A stretch of 19,806 nucleotides of DNA from Acidulodesulfobacterium_A sp049965795 (GTDB lineage Bacteria; SZUA-79; Acidulodesulfobacterales; Acidulodesulfobacteraceae). Every line of letters starts with the position of its first letter. Positions within the stretch are counted from its first letter, which is position 1. A program made the translations under genes and the position numbers. The DNA is taken from positions 1-19,806 of the forward strand of contig JBMFVW010000029.1 in NCBI GenBank assembly GCA_049965795.1, in the 5' to 3' direction. The notes beneath the pieces were generated by a model. It did no database searches, was not told where the DNA came from, and worked only from the letters and a program-made list of their open reading frames with translations. Shown here piece after piece: positions 7,769-16,424 of the stretch.

Positions 7769-7769
7769 A

Positions 7770-8540
7770 ATGCCTTATATACTTAAAAATAACAAAATAG
7801 ATAAAAGATACGAAGAAAAATTTTTCGAGATAGTAAGAGAAAATTTACCGGATGAAAAAATACAGCTTTTTAACGGCCTTTTGAGATTTAAAACGGAAAT
7901 TATAAAGGATTTTTTATACGATACGGCAAACGCATCGGAAACAGACGGTAAATTAGAAAATGAAAGACTGGATAAAATATTATCCATGATTTTTTCGATT
8001 AGAAGACATAAGGAAAAAATTTTAAACGGCTTAAGCGTGGAAACTTTAAAAAATTCGTTTGCAATTCTCGCGGACAATAAAAAGTCCGCCGAAATAAGAA
8101 TAGGACGTTTTTTAGAATTGTTTTCATATGACGACGTTATAGTTAAAAGGGACTTAGCTTTAGAACTTTTACATTTTTACGAACCCGATAAGAATATTTT
8201 GTGGACTTCATGGGTTTACAGGCAGGATAACGGAACGGGATGTCTGCCTTATATGGCGGATTTTTTAAAAAGAACATGGGACGGCAATCCTTATATTATG
8301 CCTTTCAGCATAAAGGAAATGCGAGATGAAATTGATTATCTTTATGAATTATCCGGCAAAAACGGACTTAATTTAAAACGCCCATACGGAGCCGATATAT
8401 TGTTAAGTTACATGTATTCGGATTATGTTTATAAAATGGTTTACGCCGAATCCAAGTCTTTGTCGGTCGGCGTTCCCGATGGATTTACCTTAATGAAAAA
8501 ACTTCTCGGTATCGAAAAGTTGGAACCGACAATAAAATAG
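7770..8540 (+). CDS. sHdr operon protein of unknown function (sHdr-hyp)
   Basis: A 256-residue soluble, mostly helical protein with no cofactor motif, signal peptide or membrane segment; only one Cys (in GTGCLPYM) is visible. I do not recognise its fold. Its place between hdrA and hdrC2 matches the hypothetical protein gene that is a fixed member of shdr operons, and its length fits that family. The start codon lies one base after the hdrA stop and has no convincing Shine-Dalgarno sequence, so translation is probably coupled to hdrA. Conserved-looking stretches are ILWTSWVYRQDNG and PFSIKEMRDEIDYLYELSG. A structural or assembly role in the complex is an inference from gene order only. Confidence 0.75.
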   Translation: MPYILKNNKIDKRYEEKFFEIVRENLPDEKIQLFNGLLRFKTEIIKDFLYDTANASETDGKLENERLDKILSMIFSIRRHKEKILNGLSVETLKNSFAILADNKKSAEIRIGRFLELFSYDDVIVKRDLALELLHFYEPDKNILWTSWVYRQDNGTGCLPYMADFLKRTWDGNPYIMPFSIKEMRDEIDYLYELSGKNGLNLKRPYGADILLSYMYSDYVYKMVYAESKSLSVGVPDGFTLMKKLLGIEKLEPTIK

Positions 8541-8556
8541 AAATAGGAGAAAAAAT

Positions 8557-9348
8557 ATGGCTCTGGAAAAGCATGGCAAAGAAAATTCTGCAGGCGTCAG
8601 CAGGCCTGTTGCCGAAAAAGGCGAGCATATAGTAGCAAGGCACCTTATAGAAGACGAAAATATTAAAGAAGAAAAAAATTTAGTTATCGACGGCGTAGAT
8701 GTTTCAGGCCGCTGGAATACATTTATTATTTCCCGCGTGGATTCAGAATTCGACAGAAGTTTTTTTGAAGAAATTAAGAAAACCGTCGCAGGTTCCAGAA
8801 TAAACAGATGCTGGCAGTGCGGGATGTGCACGGCAAGCTGCACGGTAACGCCTTTATATAGAAGATTCAATCCCAGAGCGTTCATTTATATGATGCAGCT
8901 TGGAAATTTAAGGGAATTAAAAAAATATATAGACGTTGCCTGGCGATGCGTCGGGTGTTATAAATGCTCCCAGAGATGCCCAAAACAGGTAAATCCTGCA
9001 GAAATGATGGAAGCACTTGCGCTTGTTATAAAAAAATACTTTCCGGAAGAGGTTGAAACCAAATTAAAGCTTGACGAGGAAGTAAAGAAAATATATGAAG
9101 ACATGATAATAGGGCATGGAAGGTTGGACCTTGCCAAACTTCATACGTCCTCAATGCAAAAATCCGGCAGAATGAAAGAACTGTTCGGAAAGATAGAAAG
9201 AGACGCTATTTTTAAAATGGCTAAAGACGGCAGGGCATTTTCTATACTAAGGCTTGGCAAGCCTCATAACTGGAGCAGTTCCAGAAAAGCGATAGAAAAT
9301 TATTTACGTAAATTAAATACTATTGAAAACAGCGAAGCGGGGGTTTAG
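8557..9348 (+). CDS. shdrC2: sHdrC2, second iron-sulfur subunit of the sHdr complex
   Basis: A 263-residue cytoplasmic HdrC-type protein with two four-cysteine [4Fe-4S] motifs: C85, C88, C91, C95 and C131, C134, C137, C141. The last group is followed by the classical P142. An N-terminal segment of about 75 residues precedes the clusters and is not ferredoxin-like. The protein should connect HdrA to HdrB2 electronically. GGAG (8546-8549) seven bases before the ATG supports the start. The gene is four bases upstream of hdrB2, so the pair is translationally coupled. It is clearly paralogous to, not a copy of, HdrC1: sequence similarity is confined to the cysteine motifs. Confidence 0.85.
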   Translation: MALEKHGKENSAGVSRPVAEKGEHIVARHLIEDENIKEEKNLVIDGVDVSGRWNTFIISRVDSEFDRSFFEEIKKTVAGSRINRCWQCGMCTASCTVTPLYRRFNPRAFIYMMQLGNLRELKKYIDVAWRCVGCYKCSQRCPKQVNPAEMMEALALVIKKYFPEEVETKLKLDEEVKKIYEDMIIGHGRLDLAKLHTSSMQKSGRMKELFGKIERDAIFKMAKDGRAFSILRLGKPHNWSSSRKAIENYLRKLNTIENSEAGV

Positions 9349-9352
9349 ATAA

Positions 9353-10276
9353 ATGGATAAATTAAATGAAAATCAGGCGGCGTATTATCCTGGATGTGCA
9401 TTATTGACTATAGACAGAGCCTACAATAACAGTTCAAAATTAGTTTCAAAAAAAATGGGCATAGAGCTTGTCGAAATTCCGGATTATAACTGCTGCGGAA
9501 TAGGCGAAATGAAATCTAAAGGGGCGGCTTCTATGTATATGCCGCTTAGAAATATGATGCTTGCTAAAAACAGGCTCGGTTCTAAAAACTTAGTCATGGC
9601 TTGTTCCGTATGCTACCACGAATTCAGCAGGTCGATTGCCAGAGTTAAGGAAAACCAAAACGAACTTTCCGCCGTCAACGAAATATTTAAAGAAGCCGGC
9701 GAATTTAACGAGGAATTTATTCCGGACGGCGAAGCAAGGCACATCCTCGAGTTTTTGTATAACGAAAAAGGCGTAGAAGAAGTAAAAAAGAACGTAGTTA
9801 AGCCCCTTAAAGGGCTTAAGGTCGCTCCTTATTACGGATGCCTTTATTCCAGACCTTCTATGTACACGTTTACGGATAAAAAACCTAAAATGGATAATTC
9901 CGAAAGACCACGGTTCATGCATGAATTTCTTGAAGCTTTAGGCGCGGAAACGATTTTTTACGGCAACGAAGTCCAGTGCTGCGGCGGAAGGAACGTCGTT
10001 CAGGACGAGGAGACGTCATTTACTTTATGTTCTCAGACGATTTCAAAGGCTAAAAAAGCCGGAGCCGACGTTATAGCTCTTATATGTCCTAAATGCGCCG
10101 GAGCATTAGACGTTAATCAGCCGAAAATAGTCGAGAAATTCGGAAAAGATTCCGAACTGCCTATTGTATATCTGACTCAGTTAATGGCTTTAGCCTTCGG
10201 CTTTTCAAAAAAAGAAGCGGAATTCGGCGATATGATTTCCGAACCTTTAAAAGTTCTTAACGAAAAAGGGTTTTAA
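9353..10276 (+). CDS. shdrB2: sHdrB2, CCG-domain subunit with two complete noncubane cluster motifs
   Basis: A 307-residue cytoplasmic protein with two full CCG domains. The first is C15, C47-C48-G49, C84 and C87 (CSVC). The second is C163, C209-C210-G211 and C245-C248 (CPKC). In methanogen HdrB these motifs bind the noncubane [4Fe-4S] clusters that break a disulfide; in sHdr they probably act on a sulfane-sulfur or lipoyl-bound substrate. Because its motifs are intact while those of HdrB1 are altered, this is the likelier catalytic subunit. It ends the operon. Its stop overlaps the stop of the convergent glycosyltransferase gene by four bases, with no terminator hairpin visible between them. 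Confidence 0.87.
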   Translation: MDKLNENQAAYYPGCALLTIDRAYNNSSKLVSKKMGIELVEIPDYNCCGIGEMKSKGAASMYMPLRNMMLAKNRLGSKNLVMACSVCYHEFSRSIARVKENQNELSAVNEIFKEAGEFNEEFIPDGEARHILEFLYNEKGVEEVKKNVVKPLKGLKVAPYYGCLYSRPSMYTFTDKKPKMDNSERPRFMHEFLEALGAETIFYGNEVQCCGGRNVVQDEETSFTLCSQTISKAKKAGADVIALICPKCAGALDVNQPKIVEKFGKDSELPIVYLTQLMALAFGFSKKEAEFGDMISEPLKVLNEKGF

Positions 10277-11856
10277 AATTCTTTAGACGAGAATTTTTTA
10301 AACATATACTTATCTTTGTAGAGAAAATCTTTAAGTATATAAAATTTTACCGTTCTGATTTTCTGTCCGAATCTATTTTTTATTACGGTTTTCTTAACGA
10401 GCGAACAGCTCTTAAAATTTTCGCATAAGCTTTTTTCCAAATTTTTTCCGTATTTTGTATCTATCACGTAAAGAAAATTCCGCCCTTTTTTATTTTTAAA
10501 ATTATTCCACAGCGAATATTCGTTGTTTCTAATAAAATAGTTAAAAGAGTACGTCTGCGGTCTTCCATTAACGTAATATGCAAGTTCGCTTGCCGTTTGA
10601 AATCTTCTTGCCGCTATAAGAAGCCGGTCTTTTTTGTATTTATTTAAAATAAAATCAGCGTCTTCTGCCATCGTTTTCCATCCCAGCATATCTCTTAAAG
10701 GGCTTTTGCTTACCTTAACGTTAAAAAGTTTTCCTACCGGAAGATAATATGGAGAAATAAAAATAATAACCGAAAACAGAATTCCGGTGAAAAATGAAAA
10801 ACCGTAAAAATAAACTATTATTTTTTTTATTTTCTTTTTAGAAGTTTCGTAAAGCCTATAGGCGACGAGAGAAGCAAGCAGAAAAGCCGGAAAATATAAA
10901 AAAACCGGCCAGTTAGGCTGAACCATAGTCTTTGTGCATTGATATAAAAAATATAAAAAAGGGATTATAGACGCGGCGGAAAGAGCTAAATACACGTCGT
11001 TTTTTTCTTTTAAGCCTATATATAAACCTGCAAACATCGAAACTATTATTATTAAAAATAAAAAGGGCGAAATAATGCCAGCCTGCGATACTATAAACAA
11101 AAAAAGATTGTTTAAAATTATATCTAAGCTCTTATAGCCGCCCGACAGCGTCATAAGATGCCTGAAAGATACGAAATCGTTAAGGCTGTTCCAAACTATT
11201 ACCGGAGCGAATATAATTACCGATATTAAAAAGGCGATATACGGCTCTTTTTTTAAAATATATTTCCTGTGCTTTCCGCTTAAAAGAAAAAAAGCTAAAA
11301 CTATCGGATAAATAAATGCCGCAGTGTATTTGCTCAGCAAGGCGAGCCCTGTGGATATCCCTATTAAATACCAGTAAAAATCTTTGCCGGAAATAATAAA
11401 ATATATCAATAACAGAATAGTCAAGGAAAAAAAGAGCATCTGCAAATTTCCGTAAACTATCAAAACGGAACCTATATTTAATATTGGAACGGCGTTTAAT
11501 AAAATTGCCCATATTAACGGCTGCAAAGTCTTTCCCGTTATTTTTTTTAAGATTAAATAAGCGAACACCGACAACAGCAGAGAAATTGCCGGAGCCGCAA
11601 ATCTGACGAAAAACTGGGAATTGAATCTTCCGAAAAAAGTAGTTAATGCGATTGTATATGCAACCATAGGAGACATATCGTAATATGAAAGAGCGAGATG
11701 CCTCGACCATTGCCAGTAATAAGTTTCTTCGGGTATAAGGTCTATTTTGGTTATCAATATAAGCCTGACGGCGAATAAAATAAGCAGGATAAAAGAAAGA
11801 GAGTAAGCGATTATTTTGTTTTTATTCATGGCGTTATTAATTTTTTTTAGAAACAT
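10273..11856 (-). CDS. PMT/ArnT-like integral membrane glycosyltransferase
   Basis: A 527-residue inner-membrane protein with about eleven or twelve hydrophobic segments and a periplasmic C-terminal part (about 375-527). It resembles PMT_2/GT83 enzymes that move a sugar from a polyprenyl phosphate to lipid A or protein. The first periplasmic loop has the family signature: EETYYWQWSRHLALSYYDMSP (43-63), with acidic residues at 43-44 and D60 where the catalytic and metal-binding acids lie. A second family stretch is LALLSKYTAAF. Acceptor and donor sugar are unknown; divergence from pilMNOPQ permits pilin or lipid A modification. The ATG at 11856 sits inside a TATAATG box, so the real start is more likely M10 at 11829, giving 518 residues. 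Confidence 0.8.
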   Translation of the reverse strand: MFLKKINNAMNKNKIIAYSLSFILLILFAVRLILITKIDLIPEETYYWQWSRHLALSYYDMSPMVAYTIALTTFFGRFNSQFFVRFAAPAISLLLSVFAYLILKKITGKTLQPLIWAILLNAVPILNIGSVLIVYGNLQMLFFSLTILLLIYFIISGKDFYWYLIGISTGLALLSKYTAAFIYPIVLAFFLLSGKHRKYILKKEPYIAFLISVIIFAPVIVWNSLNDFVSFRHLMTLSGGYKSLDIILNNLFLFIVSQAGIISPFLFLIIIVSMFAGLYIGLKEKNDVYLALSAASIIPFLYFLYQCTKTMVQPNWPVFLYFPAFLLASLVAYRLYETSKKKIKKIIVYFYGFSFFTGILFSVIIFISPYYLPVGKLFNVKVSKSPLRDMLGWKTMAEDADFILNKYKKDRLLIAARRFQTASELAYYVNGRPQTYSFNYFIRNNEYSLWNNFKNKKGRNFLYVIDTKYGKNLEKSLCENFKSCSLVKKTVIKNRFGQKIRTVKFYILKDFLYKDKYMFKKFSSKEF

Positions 11857-11860
11857 TATA
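11855..11860 (-). promoter_or_regulatory. -10 box overlapping the first ATG of the glycosyltransferase gene
   Basis: TATAAT reads on the minus strand from 11860 to 11855 and shares bases with the first possible ATG (11856). If it is used, transcription starts near 11848, ruling out that ATG and favouring 11829. No good -35 box is seen at 16-18 bp, so confidence is limited. Confidence 0.4.
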
Positions 11861-11923
11861 CGATTTTTAGAGTTAAAATAAAATCAAAAAGATTATAATT
11901 TTTATAAAAAATAATAAAAATAC

Positions 11924-11952
11924 TTGACATTTAATTTAATTGAAGGTATTTT
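11924..11952 (+). promoter_or_regulatory. Promoter of the pilMNOPQ operon
   Basis: A consensus TTGACA (11924-11929) is followed after 17 bp by TATTTT (11947-11952). The leader to pilM is about 110 nt, almost pure A/T. GAGG (12060-12063) is the ribosome binding site, five bases before the ATG. Confidence 0.6.
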
Positions 11953-12068
11953 ATATTTAGATAAATTTTATATAAATTAAATTTAAAAAATAATTTATTA
12001 ATATTTTATACATAAAGTTTTGCATATAAATTGCCGATTTATTTAAATAAAAATAAAATGAGGTTTTC

Positions 12069-13121
12069 ATGGCGCTTAAATTTGGAATAGGTTCAAAAAA
12101 GAGCGTGGGTATAGACATCGGAACCAGTTCTATTAAAGTAATTGAACTTTCTAAAAGCGGACATAAATATTATATAGATGTTTTAGACATAATAGACCTT
12201 CCTTCCGGAGCCGTAAGCGGAGGCATTGTAAGCGATGCCGCTTCTACCGCTTCATACTTAAAGACTTCTCTTGCTAAGCACGGCATCGGCGAAAAAAAAG
12301 TAGTAATCGGAATACCTTGCAAACACGTAATAATTAAAACCATAGAAATGCCTAAAATGAAACCGTCGGAGCTTGAATCTTCGATTTATTACGAAGCTCA
12401 AAGATATATAACGTACGACATGAACGAAGTATCTTTAGATTACGTGGTTCTAGGAGATTCGCCGTCGGAGCCTTCAAACAATGCGGTAATGATAATTGCC
12501 GGCAAAAAAGATATAATAGAAAATCAATCAGACTTTTTCCATGAGTGCGGTTTGAATCCTTATATAATAGACGTGGACTGCATAGCTCTCGAAAATATGT
12601 TTAATTTTAATTATCCGGAAGAATTCGACGAACTTATAGCCATAGTAAAAATAGGCGCGTCGGAAACAAACGTCCACATACTCCAAAAAGGAACTAATTT
12701 ATTCAGAAGAGATATACCTATCGGCGGAATCAACATAACGGAAGAAATAGCCAAAAAATTTCAAATGAATTTCAATGAAGCCGAAAATATTAAAACCGGA
12801 AATATAGGAAACAGAAGCGAAGATTTTAAATCGGAATTCAATATATATTTAGATATGATTTTGACCAGGGTTATTTCCGAAATTCATAGGACGATAGATT
12901 ATTTTGCTGCAAACAACGACAAGCAGTATCCTAAAAAAATTTATTTGACGGGCGGTTCTGCGCTGCTCGGCAACATATTGCAGGAAATAGAGAGCAAGAT
13001 CAACATTCCCGCATCAAATTTAAATCCTTTTAGAAATTTACTTTTTAAGCATGAATTATCAGACGATATCCACGACTTTTTCGGCGTAGCCGTAGGTCTT
13101 GCTTTAAGGGGAGCGGAATAA
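12069..13121 (+). CDS. pilM: Type IV pilus assembly protein PilM
   Basis: A 350-residue cytoplasmic actin-like ATP-binding protein that docks onto the cytoplasmic tail of PilN and links the pilus motor to the alignment complex. The actin-fold phosphate loop is GIDIGTSSIKVIEL (14-27). The second nucleotide loop region is IVKIGASETNVHIL, and the adenosine motif is LTGGSALLGN near residue 300. Length is typical for the family. The N-terminus begins with a short cytoplasmic stretch, with no membrane segment. It is the first gene of pilMNOPQ. The start has GAGG five bases upstream. The stop is followed after one base by the TTG start of pilN. Confidence 0.92.
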   Translation: MALKFGIGSKKSVGIDIGTSSIKVIELSKSGHKYYIDVLDIIDLPSGAVSGGIVSDAASTASYLKTSLAKHGIGEKKVVIGIPCKHVIIKTIEMPKMKPSELESSIYYEAQRYITYDMNEVSLDYVVLGDSPSEPSNNAVMIIAGKKDIIENQSDFFHECGLNPYIIDVDCIALENMFNFNYPEEFDELIAIVKIGASETNVHILQKGTNLFRRDIPIGGINITEEIAKKFQMNFNEAENIKTGNIGNRSEDFKSEFNIYLDMILTRVISEIHRTIDYFAANNDKQYPKKIYLTGGSALLGNILQEIESKINIPASNLNPFRNLLFKHELSDDIHDFFGVAVGLALRGAE

Positions 13122-13122
13122 A

Positions 13123-13704
13123 TTGATTAAGATCAATTTGAATAAAAAACCTAAAAAAGTAAAAATTTCCATAGAAGCGGGAAGCCTGCGCAATATGCTT
13201 ATTTTTTTAATAATTCCGATTATAGCCGGCGGAATAGCTATTTTTTTGATGCAGTCGTCTATTGAAAGTAAAATAAACGATATAAACAAGAATATAAAAA
13301 TATATAACGCCAAAACGGTCGTGCTAATGCCGCAAGTACAAAAAGTTAATGCGCTGAAAGCAAAGGACTCGCAAATATTGCAAAAGATTAACGTTATTAA
13401 AACGTTAAAAAAAGCTCAAATGGGTCCGTTGGGATATATATATTACATTACGGCCGCAATACCAAGATTTTCGTGGATTAATTCTTTAAAATCGTCTAAA
13501 GGCGTTATATCCGTTTCAGGAACCGCATTAGACGGACAGGTCGAGTCTATATTTATGAACAATTTAAGCAAAACCGGTTTTTTTAAAGACGTAAGTTTAA
13601 TACAGACTTCCGAAACAAAAAAACAGGGGCTGAAACTGCAGAATTTCAGTATGACTATGAACGTAAAAGGCGAAACATTGTCTAAAAATATTTTAAAAAA
13701 ATAA
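13123..13704 (+). CDS. pilN: Type IV pilus alignment protein PilN (TTG start)
   Basis: A 193-residue bitopic inner-membrane protein. The cytoplasmic N-terminus begins MIKINLN, matching the conserved INLLP-like motif that PilM binds, followed by one membrane helix (about 27-47), a coiled-coil segment (about 48-85) and a small periplasmic ferredoxin-like domain. It pairs with PilO. Translation starts at TTG (13123), read as Met; this is set by the INLN motif and by AAGGGGAG (13106-13113) nine bases upstream, inside the end of pilM. No ATG gives a sensible N-terminus. The stop is one base from pilO. Confidence 0.88.
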   Translation: MIKINLNKKPKKVKISIEAGSLRNMLIFLIIPIIAGGIAIFLMQSSIESKINDINKNIKIYNAKTVVLMPQVQKVNALKAKDSQILQKINVIKTLKKAQMGPLGYIYYITAAIPRFSWINSLKSSKGVISVSGTALDGQVESIFMNNLSKTGFFKDVSLIQTSETKKQGLKLQNFSMTMNVKGETLSKNILKK

Positions 13705-13705
13705 T

Positions 13706-14332
13706 ATGAATTTAGAATCTATAAAATCTAAAATCGATTTAAAAAATCCTAAGGTTTTAGGGGTAATTATAAGCATAGTTTTGTTTATAGTTATCATCGG
13801 AGTTTATTATTATTTTATATATGCCGGATTAAAAACGAAGGAAACGCAGAAGCAGAACGCTTTAAACGCGGCAGCGTCCAAATATAATTCCTATTTAACT
13901 TTGGCGAGAAGTTATCCGCTTGTATTAAAACAGGATAAAAAATTAAGCAAAGAATTTGCAGGTTTGCTTTTAGAGCTTCCGTCAAAGAAAAATATACCCC
14001 AGCTTTTAATGAAAATTTCAAACTACGAAAAAGTTTTAAATCTTAATCTAAATATGTTTAAACCCGACAAAGGAACGGCTAAAGGTTTTTACGAAACGGT
14101 TCCTTTTTCGATGAATATAAGCGGAAATTTTTATAACGTATATAAGTTTTTTTATAAACTTGCGTCTATGAAAAGGATAGTAGACGTACACGATGTTTCT
14201 ATTTCGAAGAAAGCAAAAGGCGGAAACGTTTCGGTATCTTTTCAGGGAACGACTTTTTCGTTCATAGGAGCGGTAAAGGCTAAGTTGCCGGTAAAGTCTG
14301 CGCAGAAGCCGCCTGCAGTAAAGAAACCTTAG
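13706..14332 (+). CDS. pilO: Type IV pilus alignment protein PilO
   Basis: A 208-residue inner-membrane protein with a short cytoplasmic N-terminus, one membrane helix (about 17-39), a coiled-coil (about 43-90) and a periplasmic ferredoxin-like domain ending near 190. The last residues are Lys/Pro-rich and disordered. It forms a heterodimer with PilN that connects to PilP and the secretin. The stretch PQLLMKISNYEKVLNLNL and the following FYETVPFSMNISGNFYNVYKFFYKLASMKRIV are typical of PilO. Its ATG comes one base after the pilN stop, so translation is coupled. Confidence 0.88.
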   Translation: MNLESIKSKIDLKNPKVLGVIISIVLFIVIIGVYYYFIYAGLKTKETQKQNALNAAASKYNSYLTLARSYPLVLKQDKKLSKEFAGLLLELPSKKNIPQLLMKISNYEKVLNLNLNMFKPDKGTAKGFYETVPFSMNISGNFYNVYKFFYKLASMKRIVDVHDVSISKKAKGGNVSVSFQGTTFSFIGAVKAKLPVKSAQKPPAVKKP

Positions 14333-14359
14333 CAATAAACAGGTTAACGAGGTATCAAA

Positions 14360-14923
14360 ATGGCAATTATTAATAAAAAAACGCCGATAAAAAATATGAA
14401 CGATATAATAGGAAATTTAACTAAAAAAATAGGATCGGGGAAACGGTTTAAGGTGCCGGTATTGTTTGTCGCCGTTGCGGTTTTAACTGCCGCCTTAGTT
14501 TTTTATGCCCCGTTTTGTTATGCCGGCGGCGTTAATAACAGCGGAACGCAAAATAAAAATAAATCGTCCGAAAAATCAAAAAGCAGCGGTATTGCTTATC
14601 CTTATTACTTAAAGAGAGATCCGTTCCAGACTTTTTTATATACTCAGAAACCGTCATCTTCTTTTAAAGTAGGAGAACTGCCGCTACTACAGTATGCTAT
14701 TTCATCTTTGAAAGTCGTCGGTATTATGAGCAGAAGAGGAAAATATTTTGCTATGGTTCAGACGCCGGACGGAAGGTCTTATATAGTTACCGACGGTTCT
14801 TTGATAGGCGTTAACAGGGCAAAAGTGGTTTCCATTACGTCGAACGCCGTACATCTCATAGAAAGTACTTATAATATTTTAGGTCAAATGCGGTCTATGA
14901 ATTTAGTTATGCCGCTGCAATAG
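14360..14923 (+). CDS. pilP: Type IV pilus protein PilP
   Basis: A 187-residue periplasmic protein that joins PilN/PilO to the secretin PilQ. A hydrophobic export segment lies at 32-51 and ends in FCYAGG. The cysteine is not in a good lipobox, so lipid attachment is doubtful. After a Ser/Lys/Asn linker comes YLKRDPFQTF and then the compact beta-domain of PilP (about 105-187), with LKVVGIMSRRGKYFAMVQTPDG. The N-region before the hydrophobic core is long (31 residues), so the true start might be M13 at 14396. GAGG lies nine bases before the ATG at 14360, which favours the longer form. Confidence 0.82.
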   Translation: MAIINKKTPIKNMNDIIGNLTKKIGSGKRFKVPVLFVAVAVLTAALVFYAPFCYAGGVNNSGTQNKNKSSEKSKSSGIAYPYYLKRDPFQTFLYTQKPSSSFKVGELPLLQYAISSLKVVGIMSRRGKYFAMVQTPDGRSYIVTDGSLIGVNRAKVVSITSNAVHLIESTYNILGQMRSMNLVMPLQ

Positions 14924-15008
14924 AAAAGTAGCAATCAAAGATACGGAAAGATAAAGTAAAGATAAAACAATATGATAGTTATTAAATTTTAGCGATGGAG
15001 AAAATAAT

Positions 15009-16370
15009 ATGAAAACGAGAAAATTATTATTTACGCCTTTTATATTTATATTATTCTTTGTTTTACTGTCTGCAGGAATTAGTTTGTCTTCGGCTTATGC
15101 CGGACAAAAAACCGACGGCGGAGGAAGCGGCAACGGAGTCAAAAAATTTTTTGTGGATCCTTCCGACATGAGGGTCAGTTTCAATTTTCAAAATGCTAAT
15201 GTTTCCGACGTAATAAGAATGATAGCGAAAGTTTCCGATATGAATGTTTTGATAGGTTCAAACGTGAAAGGAACCGTCACCATGAAAATGAAAGATGTTC
15301 CCCTTAAAAATATACTATCCCTTATATTGGAAGCTTACGGACTCGGTATGATTAAAAAAGACGGAATATATTATATAAACTCTACCGGAACCATAGCAAC
15401 GGTAGTTTCGTCGGAGAAAAAAGCAAGAGCGATTTCTGAGCATAAGGTTACCAGACTTGTTCCGGTCAATTACGTTTCTGCAAGCGGTTTAATGGCAAAA
15501 GTAAAGTCCGTTTTAAGTTCGCAGGGCAGGGTAGTTTACGATAAATCGCTTCATTCTTTGCTTATTACCGATATTCCAAGCCGTGTTGCGAGAGCCGTAA
15601 GATTAGTAAAAATGCTCGACAAAAGAACTCCGGAAGTCGAGATTATCGCAAAAATGGTCGAGATTAGCAAAAATTATTCAAACCAGCTGGGCATAAATTG
15701 GAACGGCAGCTATCTCGGCGCCGCTCCGGCTTCTTCAAACGCCGCCGTTACGCCTAATTATTTTAGCGGCCAAACAACCGGTAATCCGGCCGGACCCGGT
15801 TTAAGTCCTACGCTTACTACTGCGGCTGCGGCAAACACTTTTACGGTCGGCATATTAAACTCTTACGCAAGCATCAACGCTACGCTTGAAGCGTTGGAAA
15901 GTTTGTCGAGGGCAAAGTCCATCGCTTCCCCAAAGGTTGTCGTTCTTAACAACCAGACCGCAACTATAGAAAAAGGCCAGACTCTTTATCTGCCGGGCGT
16001 AGCGGGAGTAGGGGCAACCGCTGCTCCTCAGGCTATCACGGCACAGATTTCGCTTCAGATAACTCCGCATATAATGGCAAATGGAAACGTTAAACTCGTC
16101 ATTAATTCATCGAATAATACAGTCGCTCCGCCGGTTTCAGGCGCGCAGGCCACTCTCGATACGGAAAGCGCAAATTCTACAGTTATTATCAAAAACGGAC
16201 AGACCGTCGTTATAGGAGGGGTTTACCAGATGAGCAAAACGGTTTCTACGGGCGGCGTTCCCGGACTTATGAGTATTCCTCTTCTCGGCTGGCTTTTTAA
16301 AGATAAAAGCGTCAGCTACTCAAAAGACGAGCTTATGATATTTATTACTCCAAGAATTATTAACGGTTAG
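15009..16370 (+). CDS. pilQ: Type IV pilus secretin PilQ (short form)
   Basis: A 453-residue outer-membrane secretin through which the pilus passes. A Sec signal peptide spans 1-31 (cleavage near AYA). An STN/N0-like domain runs from about 50 to 125 (VSFNFQNANVSDVIRMIAK), an N1 domain from about 145 to 205 (VNYVSASGLMAKVKSVL), and the secretin barrel from about 210 to 453. The barrel includes the SIASPKVVVLNNQTATIEKG signature and the C-terminal GGVPGLMSIPLLGWLFK stretch. It is much shorter than the PilQ of Pseudomonas (over 700 residues) because AMIN domains and one N domain are absent. GGAG (14997-15000) precedes the ATG by eight bases. An 85-bp spacer separates it from pilP. It closes the operon. 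Confidence 0.9.
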   Translation: MKTRKLLFTPFIFILFFVLLSAGISLSSAYAGQKTDGGGSGNGVKKFFVDPSDMRVSFNFQNANVSDVIRMIAKVSDMNVLIGSNVKGTVTMKMKDVPLKNILSLILEAYGLGMIKKDGIYYINSTGTIATVVSSEKKARAISEHKVTRLVPVNYVSASGLMAKVKSVLSSQGRVVYDKSLHSLLITDIPSRVARAVRLVKMLDKRTPEVEIIAKMVEISKNYSNQLGINWNGSYLGAAPASSNAAVTPNYFSGQTTGNPAGPGLSPTLTTAAAANTFTVGILNSYASINATLEALESLSRAKSIASPKVVVLNNQTATIEKGQTLYLPGVAGVGATAAPQAITAQISLQITPHIMANGNVKLVINSSNNTVAPPVSGAQATLDTESANSTVIIKNGQTVVIGGVYQMSKTVSTGGVPGLMSIPLLGWLFKDKSVSYSKDELMIFITPRIING

Positions 16371-16412
16371 GGATAATTAACGTCAAGACTTTTATTTATT
16401 CCGTTTTTTTGA

Positions 16413-16418
16413 TAAAAT
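16413..16418 (+). promoter_or_regulatory. -10 box directly before folE2 (leaderless candidate)
   Basis: TAAAAT (16413-16418) lies six bases before the ATG at 16425, and no Shine-Dalgarno sequence exists. The geometry matches that of the ferritin-FNT gene, but a -35 box is not clear. Confidence 0.4.
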
Positions 16419-16424
16419 TAAGCA

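Noticed and set aside
4699..10276. Methanogen-type HdrABC or QmoABC complex
   Set aside because: HdrA lacks the extra domains of those systems, there are two unlike HdrB and HdrC genes plus the hyp gene, and no membrane subunit is present.
11180..11710. 176-residue minus-strand ORF inside the glycosyltransferase gene
   Set aside because: It is an alternative frame of the same strand; the main frame carries the PMT signature and membrane helices.
12031..12038. Fourth copy of the TTGCCGAT box before pilM
   Set aside because: Only eight bases match, it lies downstream of the likely promoter, and the ATAG part is absent.
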